From NCBI GenBank assembly GCA_944472155.2, contig OX235279.1, forward strand, positions 57,323,564-57,387,563: DNA of 64,000 nt, given 5' to 3'. The position numbers were made by a program, and so were the translations under genes. Under the pieces are notes generated by a model, which was not told the DNA's origin, searched no databases, and saw only the letters and a program-made list of their open reading frames with translations. The stretch's first letter is position 1. Each line of letters starts with the position of its first letter. This document shows, in pieces, positions 48,695 through 59,040 of the stretch. This stretch comes from Trichobilharzia szidati. Lineage: Eukaryota > Platyhelminthes > Trematoda > Strigeidida > Schistosomatidae.

Positions 48695-48892
48695 TTCCGT
48701 CTGTTCAGCCGACCATGCCCATGGTCCGGGGTTCGATCCCCTGCCGGCGCACACCCGATATCTATGGGCGGCCTGCAAAATTTGGGCTACCGATATCCAT
48801 GCTGAAAATTCCATACTTGTACTGAAAAGACGGTATGGCATCAAGCTGTAAATCAAAATAAAATAAAAAAATAAATAAAAAGAATAAAAAAG
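48695..48892 (+). mobile_element. SINE-A copy with A-rich tail
   Basis: GGTTCGATCCC B box (48730-48740) followed by the family body (ACACCCGATATCTATG, AAAATTTGGGCTACCGATATC, CTGAAAATTCCATACTTG) and a tail of AAATA/AATAA units to about 48892. The A-box half is shortened. Confidence 0.78.
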
Positions 48893-50879
48893 CACATAAT
48901 TTTCGTAACTCTTTAGTATGACGAAGGTAACTAAAGAAATGTGTTATATATGTCCTACTAATATATATGTTACATGTTAATTTTATTAAACACTTACACA
49001 GATTTCAAGTTTATGTATTTGGCTGTCTGCTGTCAGCGAGCCTCTAAGACCATTGATGGAGCCAGGTAGAAAATTTTTTTCAGTCTAAATTCATATTTGG
49101 CTTTAGTACGAATACAAAACGTTATGTGGACGCATACTGAGTAGTACATCTTATCACTTTTATCATCAAAATCCCATTGCACGGGTAACCATGAATAAAA
49201 TTCTTTTATTTCATATTATTTGATAAATACACACACACACGATTCACCAACACTAAGTCTGTTTAGCGTTTTCAATCTTTTGTGCTTCAATAGGCTCATA
49301 TAAATTTATGTCTGCATAAACGATTTTAGTTGTGTACACGATATTTCATGGATAGTTACACGTACAGATATGATTTTTTCAATGACATATACTTTTCGAA
49401 GTAAGATTTCTCTAGGATTAGTAGTTATTCAATAATTTCTTTCTGAATACACATTTGCAACAATAAAATCTCATATAGTGCGGGATGATAAACTTTATCT
49501 TCATGAAAGCCACTTAAAGGAACTTAATGTTTTAAAGTAAATTAATTATCACTTGTAATGGATTGTAATATTGAAAATAGGAGCAGTACAAACATGGTTC
49601 CCTGACATTGGCTAATCGAATTTAGTTTATGGTAAATTTTCTGATCATTATCCACTAGAAAGCAGCTCATTTCTGTGTAACTCCTGAATAATGCATACAT
49701 AAGATAACTATTTATATGAAATGATGAATCCCCTTGGTTATAAATTCACGTGAAGGTAAATCATTTATTTGATTCAAATGGGAAATAATTGTCAATTTTA
49801 TTATTTGCGTGGTTAGACTTTTGTGATTTTGAGGATACCTGGTGTTGTAAAGTATGAAAATTAAATTCTCTTCATTACATACTTTCCTTTTACAATATCA
49901 CGAAGAAAACGTCTACAAAATTTTCGGACCATATGTGTACTTACAAACGTGTTGAAGAGACCAGAAATCCTTCTTACAAAAACATTCGTACTTCAGGCTG
50001 TTTCACTTAAAATATTATTAAATAAGCACTTAAGATATAATAAGAATTTTAACATCACAATATACTCTTTCGATACTGAAATGAGGTTATTTCCGAAGAA
50101 GTAGTCAATCTTCTGAAGCAGTAAAATGATGAATTATAAATTCTAGTCTCAAAGTCAGTTTGGTTGGTTCAAACGAATCAAAAGTCATCTCATACTGTAT
50201 GACTATTTGCTAAGAATTCATCGGAGTTGTATAGGATTTGTTTGAGGTTGCATTTAAATCGAAACATAAACCGTTCATTATTACGAGAGCGCTGTGTAGG
50301 ATAATAATTTTTCTCTTATGATTGTTTTTAGGTTTCACTAGTTGTGATGCCAAATAACACTAATTCAGGAAGAACAGAGAGTTTTTAGTTCAGGAAAACG
50401 AAACGAATAAAAAACTGAAATAGCTAAGATTCTTGTCCAGGAAGACAGGTGTAGGGAAAGTATTTCGAATGACATAAAATGTAACATGGCAAAATCTTCC
50501 AGGTGTTAGGTAGAGGATGTTGGATTTTATTCGCCACGCAAACCAAAAGGGAAAAGATAAATCAGTATTACACATAGATATTAATGTGTTTTATTCTCAG
50601 CTGTTGGATTTCGTCATAAACCAACACAAGTTAGAGATAATTGTCACAAAAACTAAGAACTGAAATTACATTATTCTAAATTCCATAATGTGAATGTCAA
50701 ATCCAGCTCGCTGATGGCTACTGGATGGATGCTCTGAAGCTGTAGTGGAAAGTCATGATCAATTAGGTACACCATTTCATGATGAACTAGGAGCTTATGG
50801 AAGGCATTAGTGAGGATAGCACTACAAAAGTCGATAAAGTTAGAATAAATAGGTCAATGAAATCCGTCCAAGAAGTTAA
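48893..50879. other. No gene recognised
   Basis: AT-rich sequence; short ACAC run near 49231-49240. No coding or RNA signal. Confidence 0.55.
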
Positions 50880-51060
50880 ATGACCAACTAGTCTGGTCTC
50901 ATAACCTGAATATCCCTAGGTTGACGCCTGGCAGAATCGTCGATACGCACTGTTGAAGAGTACCAAAATAGTGCAAAACGGCTGTCCAGTGACCCCTGAT
51001 TTCCACTGATCTCTGCAACTAATGTTGGTTCATGGCGAAATCTAACAGATGAAATTAATT
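50880..51060 (+). mobile_element. SINE-B copy 4, degenerate
   Basis: Head with CATAACCTGAATATCCCTAG (damaged B-box area) followed by GCACTGTTGAAGAGTACC and the hammerhead-like segment, then GGCTGTCCAGTGACCCCTG as in the other copies and CACTGATCTCTGCAACTAAT, matching the 3' unique part of 44635-44670. Confidence 0.62.
50948..50991 (+). ncRNA. Decayed hammerhead in SINE-B copy 4
   Basis: Stem I CACTG/CAGTG is kept. The core reads TTGAAGA instead of CUGANGA, and the GAAAC box reads CAAAAC. Expected to be inactive. Confidence 0.4.
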
Positions 51061-51439
51061 CGAATCCCGTAACCTGAAACTGAATGTTTTGAAGCTAGGT
51101 TAGCTCTTGTAAAGATAACCAACCACCTACTGACTCATTCAGTGCAAAAGAATACCTTGCCCACTTTTGATAAAATTATTCTACGAAGTGTAATACATGA
51201 GAGGCAGTCTACTAGATTCATTAAGTTTGTTTCTGATAGCAAAGGCTTAAAAACGTATCAATACTGTGATAACTGTTTGTCAGGTTTTAAATAATGAATT
51301 TTACGGACTGTGATGAATTCACTACTGTAACTATCAATTTATGCATATTTCTGAATAGTACTCTGTTCACAACTGCAACTTCATTTCATAACAAACATTT
51401 CAAAACTCATATTTTTCTTCAAGTGTTTGTTTGCAGATA
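51061..51439. other. No gene recognised
   Basis: AT-rich spacer between two SINE-B copies in opposite orientation. Confidence 0.55.
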
Positions 51440-51640
51440 TTTGGTTGAGCCGACGTCGGTTGGAAAACCAGTGGAAATCCTGTGAGTATTGCATGATTGT
51501 TTTGCCCTGGTCCGGGGCTCTTCAGCAATACTCAGGCGCAGGGGTTCGAACTCAGGGCCTTACGATCGCAATGGAACCAACCCAACGGCCAATGAATTCA
51601 AAATTCTGCCTGTTCACCATATAGTGCAACGGCTAGCCAA
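51440..51640 (-). mobile_element. SINE-B copy 5
   Basis: Minus strand: GGCAGAATTTTGAATTCATT (the pre-head block, also at 44475-44500 and 12060-12105), GGCCGTTGG, a head with the B-box-like GAGTTCGAACCCC, then the hammerhead-like segment and TTTCCACTGG. Oriented head to tail against copy 4. Confidence 0.68.
51484..51533 (-). ncRNA. Partly intact hammerhead in SINE-B copy 5
   Basis: Minus strand: stem I GAGTATTG/CAATACTC, eight perfect pairs; core CTGAAGA, a perfect CUGANGA; stem II GCCC/GGGC, four pairs. The GAAA box reads AAAA and the cleavage-site region has G before stem I, so cleavage is not expected despite the good stems. Confidence 0.5.
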
Positions 51641-53934
51641 TGTTATTGGCGACATTTGCATTCACACTAGACCTTCTGTGCCTTAATTCGCTTCCTGAAT
51701 TTCACACTTTCTACCTATTCGATGGGTAATGAACGTGCGTTAAACGAAAACCCGGTTCTGTGAAATTTCAGACCGCTGGGTCGAATATGACTAATCCGCA
51801 ACTCTATCAGCTGATGAGTTAGAATAATGAAGAAAAACTTTGATCTTATAAAATATTCTTGGCAGTCTAAATAATTGTGGCAGGCTGTCACTCTTCTTTG
51901 AATGAATTCAAACAAATGAATTTGCGGGCAGAAAATAAGCATCACATTAGGATGCCAGCATCTTTTCATATGGTTAAGTGTCCATCCCCACTGATGCACG
52001 TATATGTATCATTAGCACATATTTCCTATAAATTGATTTATTTCTCAAATATTCAACAAAACATATTTTCTAATCCTGTTTGGGATTTGTTAGCTGAAAG
52101 TTCTCGCGGATGAAACTTGAACCAAGCACTCTTCTTTCCAAATGTTGAATTGTTATTCTTTGGGAGTCTGTGCGTGTATGCAACTATGAGTAAAGATTTC
52201 CTGACTGTGTCTTCTAATTTACTTGACTTACTGAAAAAACGAACGATTTGATACAAGTTTGTATTATCCTTTCTCGGTAAGTGGAGACTTGTATCTTCAC
52301 ATCACATGTTTTATTTTTAAAATTGGATTTAGTAGTATTCAGATCAGTATTTACTAATTTTTGTCTTTTTTGAGTTTTATTCTCTCGGGATAAGTTTATC
52401 TTTAATATACTAGTTTTGGGACTAGCAATGAAAAATCATTTGGCAGAAATCAGGATGTAACAGTGTAACTGAAATAAACGCAGTCTGTATTTTATTTAGA
52501 ATAAAATCTGTGAGTGTCAGCTTTGATGTGATCATGGGAAAAACTGAAACGTTTATACGAATTGACAACAGATTTTGTTTATCAGTATTAGGCTACTCAA
52601 GTGTCAGATAAATATTTCAGGAGAGGAAAACATGAAACTTTCTACGAACTTCGTGTACTCTTCAGGATCTTCAATTTCACTTTTTTTCCAGAAACTATTT
52701 TTATTTCTCCCTGAAAAGAAATTATCCAGGGATTTTTACCTCGTTCTCATTGACAGAAAACATTTAACTAATTTATATTATTCGTTGCGTTTTTATGAAA
52801 TGAGATTCTTATCACTGCTTCAAATGATAGACTTTAAACACTGAATGTACAAAAACATTATTTTTTAGTATTAATTTATTGACTACTTTTCATTTAGCCC
52901 AGTTAGAAATGCCTATTAGATTACCTCGTACCTTAAAATTACACCATAATCTTTCAAAATGTAATGTATGTCATATATTCTTTCTCCGATGCAATTAGTC
53001 ATTCACTTCAGGTTGTTACAGGTATTAATATTCCAATATCACGAAAATGCTTCATATTTATAATTTTTTTTAAATTACAGTAAGTTGACTTTTGTAGAAA
53101 ATTTGCTCAGATTTGTTATGTTATGGTTAAAAATCAGTCAGTCGCATGACACTAGTCTTTTTTATAGGTATTATTATTTCTCAGCTCTAATCAATAAAAA
53201 ATCCCACCATTGTCAGTATATATATCCCCACAAATTTACTTAAGCATGTAAACAATATGACTTTTCATAAATCTAAATAGTTCATATTAAAAAGAATAAC
53301 TTATAAAAACAGAAGAAAAGTTTGTTCTGTTTCACTGGATATAATAACTCTAGAGAAACTGTCATATAGGAATTATGATTTTTGATTCTTTCTAATACTT
53401 TTATCTACTTTCTGCACAAAGACAACCAGAAAAACTGCTTGCAGCATCGCATGCGCTAAAATTAATCGGAAAGTTCATATAAAATGGTTTATCGGTAGAT
53501 TCCGTAGAGCAACCAACAACTAAATTTCAAAAATGAACAAACCTCTAGAAGTGATGGAAAGGATTTGCAAGTGAGTCGAGTGATTTCGGTATCATCGTAT
53601 TCCGTAACGCTATAAAAGGATGTAGAAAGCTGTGCAATTAAACTACAGTTAAGCCACAAAAATACTAAAAAGAACAATAATTAATTGTTTTTACGAAAAT
53701 CCACAATGTGACGACTTGCACATATTCCAACAAACAGGATGAATTGCGGCAATTTAACAGGATCTCAGTATATGAAACTTACGCATTTTATCTGCAGCGA
53801 CACTGTATTTATAGAGAAGAAAACATGCAATGCATTTATTTGAGATATCTAATATGTGGGCGAATCGAAAACAGGTCTCGATTTGTATGTGCAGTTAAAT
53901 GATTGAAAAAGGTGAAAACGATCACATATTAAAT
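51641..53934. other. No gene recognised
   Basis: AT-rich sequence with short frames (51715-51999, 52575-52844, 53489-53677) that lack domains. Confidence 0.55.
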
Positions 53935-54089
53935 AAGTTTATTTGATAATACACAGTGATACAGTTTTATTAGTTGGATGACGTTTTCAGAGGCATTTTT
54001 ATTTATGATTATATCCACCTATTCACAAGTCTTCATAATTTGCTTATTATATCTCTTTTTTCTCTCATCTTGTTTATTGTAATTTCCAT

Positions 54090-54460
54090 ATATCCGTCAT
54101 TTCGGTTTCACGTATTTGATATTGGTTCGAGGAGCAAATATTCAGTGATTAACCTCTCTCTCCAGCTAATTAAATTACTTTCTAATAAATTTACCTTGCC
54201 CTACTGTGTTATAACACACAAGCGAATAAATTGCAGTAGCCCAGCGTTTTTTCAGACTATGTAACTTAGCTGGGAAAATCACTCTAGCTCCAGCTAAATG
54301 TTTATATTCCGATAGTCAAAGTGACCCCAATCTACTACTATGACCTATGTTATTGCCCTCACAGTCATTGCATGGTATTTAGAAAATCACACTGTCTTCC
54401 CAGGTATGATCTATTGAGTCTAAACGTAGACAAAGTCAGTCACAAAGTTGGTTGATTTGG
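54090..54460 (-). pseudogene. PLE-E GIY-YIG relic
   Basis: Antisense blocks TTCAGTGATTAACCTCTCTC, CCCTACTGTGTT and CTCACAGTCATTGCATGGTA align in order with 10020-10265 of PLE-B, which encode the endonuclease C-terminus back to the CNDCE/YIGQTSR core. Multiple indels break the frame. Confidence 0.65.
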
Positions 54461-55935
54461 TTTATATGCTGGTCTAACTTTCCTCTTATTAAAAATCCTC
54501 CGAGGGGCCTCTTATGTTCCGTCTCTTACATAACAGCATTACAGATGCTTTGAATTCCATATTAACTATATTATCTTCATTAGTTTCATTACTACTCTTA
54601 TTTTTCTCATCGATTTTCATACATTTCTAAATAAATTATGATAGGTAGTTATTCGTTTGATTTCACTATTTTAATCTTTTTAAATACTAGTTAGGCTATT
54701 TACTATATCTGCATTTACAGATTATGCGTGGGTTGATCCGGTCTAAACATTTATAAGAATGTGTGTCATATCAAACAAAATTGGCTAACACTTGGTTAGA
54801 TTCTACCACAGTGCCCATTAAGATGAATTTGAACACTTGACACCGAAAAGAATAAGTGTTTCCACATTTGAAGGAAAACTTACCTTCATTAAGGTTTAGC
54901 GCTAGATGTTTGTTGTACATCAGTATTGTTCTTTCTCATTCATTGCTTGTAAAAGACACCATCAGGGGTAATATGTATTTCGGAATCCCCTGTGTAAGCA
55001 GCCGTTATTTTCCTTGAAAAATAAATTTAGCTGTTCAACAAACACGCCTTGGATTTCACAATGTATTAACTTTATAACTTTACTGATTTATTTAGATAGT
55101 TGACTTGTCCTTTCAACAAGTTTATTTATTTTCTGACTTCAGACTCCATTACTGATCACTTCTATTACATGCAGCAATTCATTGGAATGTCTCAGGCGTC
55201 AAAAGTTGATTATTTCCAATTCACAAATAATGAGCAATAAAGTGAATGTATATTCCAAGCTTTAAAATCAAGCTGTTCATCAATTACCAATACCATTACT
55301 TATTGTATATGTTTTGAGTGGGGCACTGAGTATTGAGGTCATATATTTATTTTATTGAGTCTCCTAACATCACTTAAAACTGGTTTTACTACTGAACAGA
55401 AGTTTTACTCCCTCTAAACATGATGTCCTCTTTGTGACACTTAGACACAACAAACTACTTCCCATTTGGGACTGCTTGGAGTGTGATGTTAGCCAAACTT
55501 CTCCTCAGTGTATGCTCCGTACATCTCCGTTCCCTTATAAAAATTTGTTAGGCAGTAGGTCCTTGGCTAGTTCGTTGCCCTCAAAGTGCATTCCAATTAG
55601 CCAACGAAACCAACTGTTGATGAGGTCTTGCAAATATCTGTTGGGGAATACCTTTCGTTACATATGCACCTGGTCTCGGAACCATTTACAAACACTGACT
55701 TGACATGAATTATTGTTGGATATCAGGACCTTCCTCTGCATTCCAAGTGATGCTGATCCCCACAACGATTTCAGAGTAATAAACGCGTGGGTCTATCTTA
55801 CTTCTCCCATGGGATCCATACTGGTATTGAAATCCTCATCCATACTGTCTATCTTTAGTTGAAATGATGCTTCACAGTTCAATTAAGTGAAATTCAGCCG
55901 ACTTACCTTGAATTTTGTATGGTTAGAGTTTATTG

Positions 55936-56121
55936 TTATTCGTAAGTTATCTCTATCACACCTGTTTTCTCTATTTCCACTTTAACTTCTGTCTTCAACA
56001 ACTCCTCTGCGAATTCGTTGGTTTTTGATTGGGTATCTTTGAGTTTTTCAAACTTTGTATATAAATCATCAACAAAATTCATATCTCCTACGATCTTTCC
56101 GCCAAGGTGAAATGTGCTCAT
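55936..56121 (-). other. Unrecognised 61-codon open frame inside PLE-E
   Basis: Encodes a charged stretch with FVDDLYTKFEKLKDTQ near residues 17-32 and alternating Lys/Glu to the end, suggestive of helix. I do not recognise it. Upstream, in another frame, lies DSSENESKEQLTPDLHF. It could be a piece of an unseen PLE N-terminal region, a nested element or a gene fragment. Confidence 0.3.
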
Positions 56122-56339
56122 CTCAATCCGTGCGGCATACCTCAGTCAAAGAGCTCTGCAAAGTCACTGAAGTGCAAATCAGGGGTTAACTGCTCCTTTG
56201 ATTCATTTTCAGATGAGTCTTGTTGTCAATAGCTTAGGGTAAGAATGGTTGCCATAGTAAAGAGCCTTCAATGGTGTTGGCGATACCATCCTTTAGTATG
56301 CTCACGGTTGGTACCTGGAGTAGATTATTGACTTTTCTA

Positions 56340-57140
56340 ACAATTTGAACTGTTGACTTTCATTCCATCTACCCTCATTGAGTCTACACCCAACACATGC
56401 AACAGAAATGACTCAATGCAAATACCAGAAATATGGAAGATATTATTACCGCCAGTCAAATCAGAAGAGGATAGTAAATAACCTCAAAATTCTATTTCAA
56501 TTCAAGCCAATCACAACATCCTAACAAGTTACGTATTATTATGGTGAGAGCTGGCTGCTAGTCAAAGTTGGTAGACAGTAATTGACGTCAATGTTTATGT
56601 CCCCAATATTGATGGTGAGAAAATGAGAACAAAGGCTTTGCTTTGGCGGATACAGTTAGCATATGGATGATCTGACACAGCCACAAAGAGATGCAAGGTT
56701 AACTTTCTGTGAGAAACAACCAATCAAAAGACTGTATTTTCTACTAACAATAATCTACAATAATGTACATTAAAATCTGTAAATATGTGTTGATTTCCTT
56801 AATAAACGATCTGTTGTCTGACCCTTGTCTTCTATTGTTACATTATGACTATAAAAACACTCGTCTTACTTCCCATCTGATTATGATTGAACAATAACAC
56901 TCATATTATTGTTTCTGAATGTCCATTATCACATATTGATTTTTATTCAGAAATATGGTCAATTCCACACATGTGTATAAATGAAGGAAAAAGTCGTGTG
57001 AGTAGTTTGATATGATTATGAGCAATAATTTGTGCTCAAAACGTCATCAGTTAATATTACTGTATAACACTGTGTGATTCATCAAAATAATATATTATCT
57101 ATAATGGAGTTATACTCTACCACAGTGCCCACGTTTTATA
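56340..57140 (+). repeat. PLE-E right inverted arm
   Basis: Starts with ATTGAGTCTACACCCAACACATGC, C-terminal PLE-B endonuclease codons, and runs to GAGTTATACTCTACCACAGT at the tip. Compared with PLE-B it has about 470 extra bp (roughly 56465-56960) that include the shared module at 56541-56838. Confidence 0.65.
56541..56838 (+). repeat. Second copy of the module found in PLE-C
   Basis: GGTGAGAGCTGGCTGCTAGT, GACAGTAATTGACGTCAATG, AGAGATGCAAGGTTAACTTT and CCCTTGTCTTCT occur in the same order as in 40804-41046 read on its minus strand. It has about 50 bp extra near 56763-56815. Confidence 0.6.
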
Positions 57141-57884
57141 CTTATACCCTTATAGACTTTAATACTTTTATGATATACCTTCTCACTTCTTCGTTAATGT
57201 GAACAAACTTGACAGCCTCAGACATGGTGTGGGTATTCCATATCCACAAGCTTACTTTGGCTTTCATTGAAAGAAGACATGTCATCTGCTTGGATTCCCA
57301 AAGGCTTTCACCTACCGATTCTAGAGGAGAATAACTTTCTTTTTTCAGGGCTTTGAAGTTTTTATAGGGATGGGTTTTAAATATATGGTTTGGAGTCGCC
57401 AGCCCTATGCCCCACTTTACTTCAGTCCTATGGACTGGTTAGTAAACTAGGCGATGTTACTCTTTAACAATAAACTTTTTCATGCAACAAATGGAAGTCT
57501 GAATACGAGCTATCGGATCATTACCAGTATGAGTTAAGTGCAGACGGCAAAAGATTGCCTGAGAAGAAACTAAGTTAGTGCTACTAAGATTCATTTTTTC
57601 CAAAAAATTATTTAAAATTGGTAATACTGCTAGCACATTTTTGATGAATATCCTAGATGCAACAATTTTGTCTCTAGCACAGATAGATAACAATGAAAAA
57701 ACGTCAGATATCACAAAGTTTTAGTCCTTACACTGGATCATCTATATTGCAAGATACTCCAACAGTGAGCGAAACTGCTACTTAGAGTATCAGCTCAAAA
57801 ACTGTTGCCAACAAATGACAAAAGTGCATAAGGAATGTCCTCCACCAAACATTTGCAAATCGTAAATTGTGTCAATTTCCATAT
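57141..57884. other. No gene recognised
   Basis: Contains an 85-codon minus-strand frame (57457-57714) without a known domain and a short block near 57390-57420 (GAGTCGCCAGCCCTATGCCC) faintly like the RTE 5' scrap. Nothing firm. Confidence 0.45.
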
Positions 57885-58450
57885 ACACACCAGCCAGCAG
57901 AATCACTTCATTTGATATTGTGCGAACTAAAATATCCAACAGAAATAGAAGATAAAATGAACACCAATTACAAAATAAATTGTATGAACTGTAACAGACA
58001 TTACATCGGTCAAAGTGGGCGTCCCCTTCGACTCAGAATCCAAGAACACGAATTAGCTGTAAAAAAGACATGACATATATATTCTTTCATGTAAATGCAT
58101 GTAGATAGTTATGGACATCAATTTGGTTGAGATAATGTCGAAATTTTAAACAGAGGAAACACCAAAAGTGCCAGAGAACTGCTAGAAGGCTGGTACTCAA
58201 GCGAATCAGCGATTAACAAACATATTAATTTGAACCGAATTTACCAGCTAATAAACAGTAAATCACTTGTGATAAGAAAGATCAAATACAGGTGTAAATC
58301 GATTACCGGTCACGAAGATGGTTGCCAGGATACACAATTATATCATTCATGAATAATTCATATGGGCTCATTTTATGCTGAAGATGCTATCCAGAAGGAC
58401 GACGAAAGCTTCGCAATTAAACCAACCAGCTCAGAAGACACAACTAATTT
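57885..58450 (+). mobile_element. PLE-D3: GIY-YIG relic with 3' end
   Basis: The frame 57867-58073 encodes NYKINCMNCNRHYIGQSGRP followed by LRIQEHELAVKK, then stops (TGA directly after KKT). The rest of the domain continues in pieces (HVDSYGHQFG, then NRGNTKSARELLEGWYSSES, HINLNRIYQL) and the tip with a hammerhead-like motif follows. Very close to 26455-27075 in inverted orientation, sharing the same stops. Confidence 0.8.
58378..58407 (+). ncRNA. Candidate hammerhead core, PLE-D3 end
   Basis: CTGAAGA (58378-58384), a stem-loop with TCC/GGA, then GAAA (58404-58407) followed by GCTTCG. Same arrangement as at 3553-3584. Confidence 0.45.
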
Positions 58451-58985
58451 CACATAATCATCTTCATCACTTATGAAAGGCTATGCAAATTTTATCCATT
58501 TAGTTACTTCTTTACCCACTTTTCGTTATCTTGAATTAAGACAATGATACATGTTACTGACTACTAAAAGACATTTAATAGGCTGAATTAAGTAGTGATT
58601 ATTTGTAAAATGTAAAATCTGTAATCTAGATTTCTTCACCACCACGCTTCTTTTGTTTTAAACATAATTACTGATCTTTGATATCAATAAATGACTACGT
58701 CGCCCACCTCCCCTTAAACCTTTTGAAAACTATAAAAATTATAATTGTCCAAATTATTTTATTTTTATTTATTTTGACCACTTCATCTTCACTTACGTGT
58801 TATCCTTGTAAAATTAATTTATTCTATCCATTTCTACCTTTTAAATGTGTATTGATTTTCTTCATTGATTATCAACCCACTGATATTTTGACACCGTTTA
58901 ATTATTGTTAACAAATATATCGCCAATTGTTTGGTAAACTGTTGTGTATTGTAATAAAAATGCTGTAAATATATTAGAGTAGAGC
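58451..58985. other. AT-rich stretch, possibly PLE 3' UTR
   Basis: No gene. Pyrimidine-rich plus-strand blocks resemble the UTR following the endonuclease at 31700-32090, but I cannot align them securely. Confidence 0.4.
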
Positions 58986-59040
58986 CAGAGATGAGGATCT
59001 AATTGAAAAGTAAATATTTCTTCGCTCAATGTTTCTGTTT
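58986..59040 (+). mobile_element. Solo PLE tip
   Basis: GAGCCAGAGATGAGGATCTA, then TTGAAAAGTAAATATTTC and TTCGCTCAATG match the outer end of the hairpin-only element at 22286-22388. Confidence 0.55.

Larger units (their letters stand above)
53935..57140 (-). mobile_element. PLE-E: decayed relative of PLE-B with inverted arms
   Basis: The left tip (53950-53995, GATGACGTTTTCAG and ACACAGTGATACAGT) is the complement of the right tip at 57040-57080 (CTCAAAACGTCATCAG, ACTGTATAACACTGTG). 54090-54460 matches the PLE-B endonuclease antisense; 54640-54780 weakly matches the PLE-B linker. From about 56340 to 57140 the plus strand repeats the PLE-B 3' end. The interior between 54850 and 56340 could not be aligned and may hold nested DNA. 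Stops throughout; old. Confidence 0.65.
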
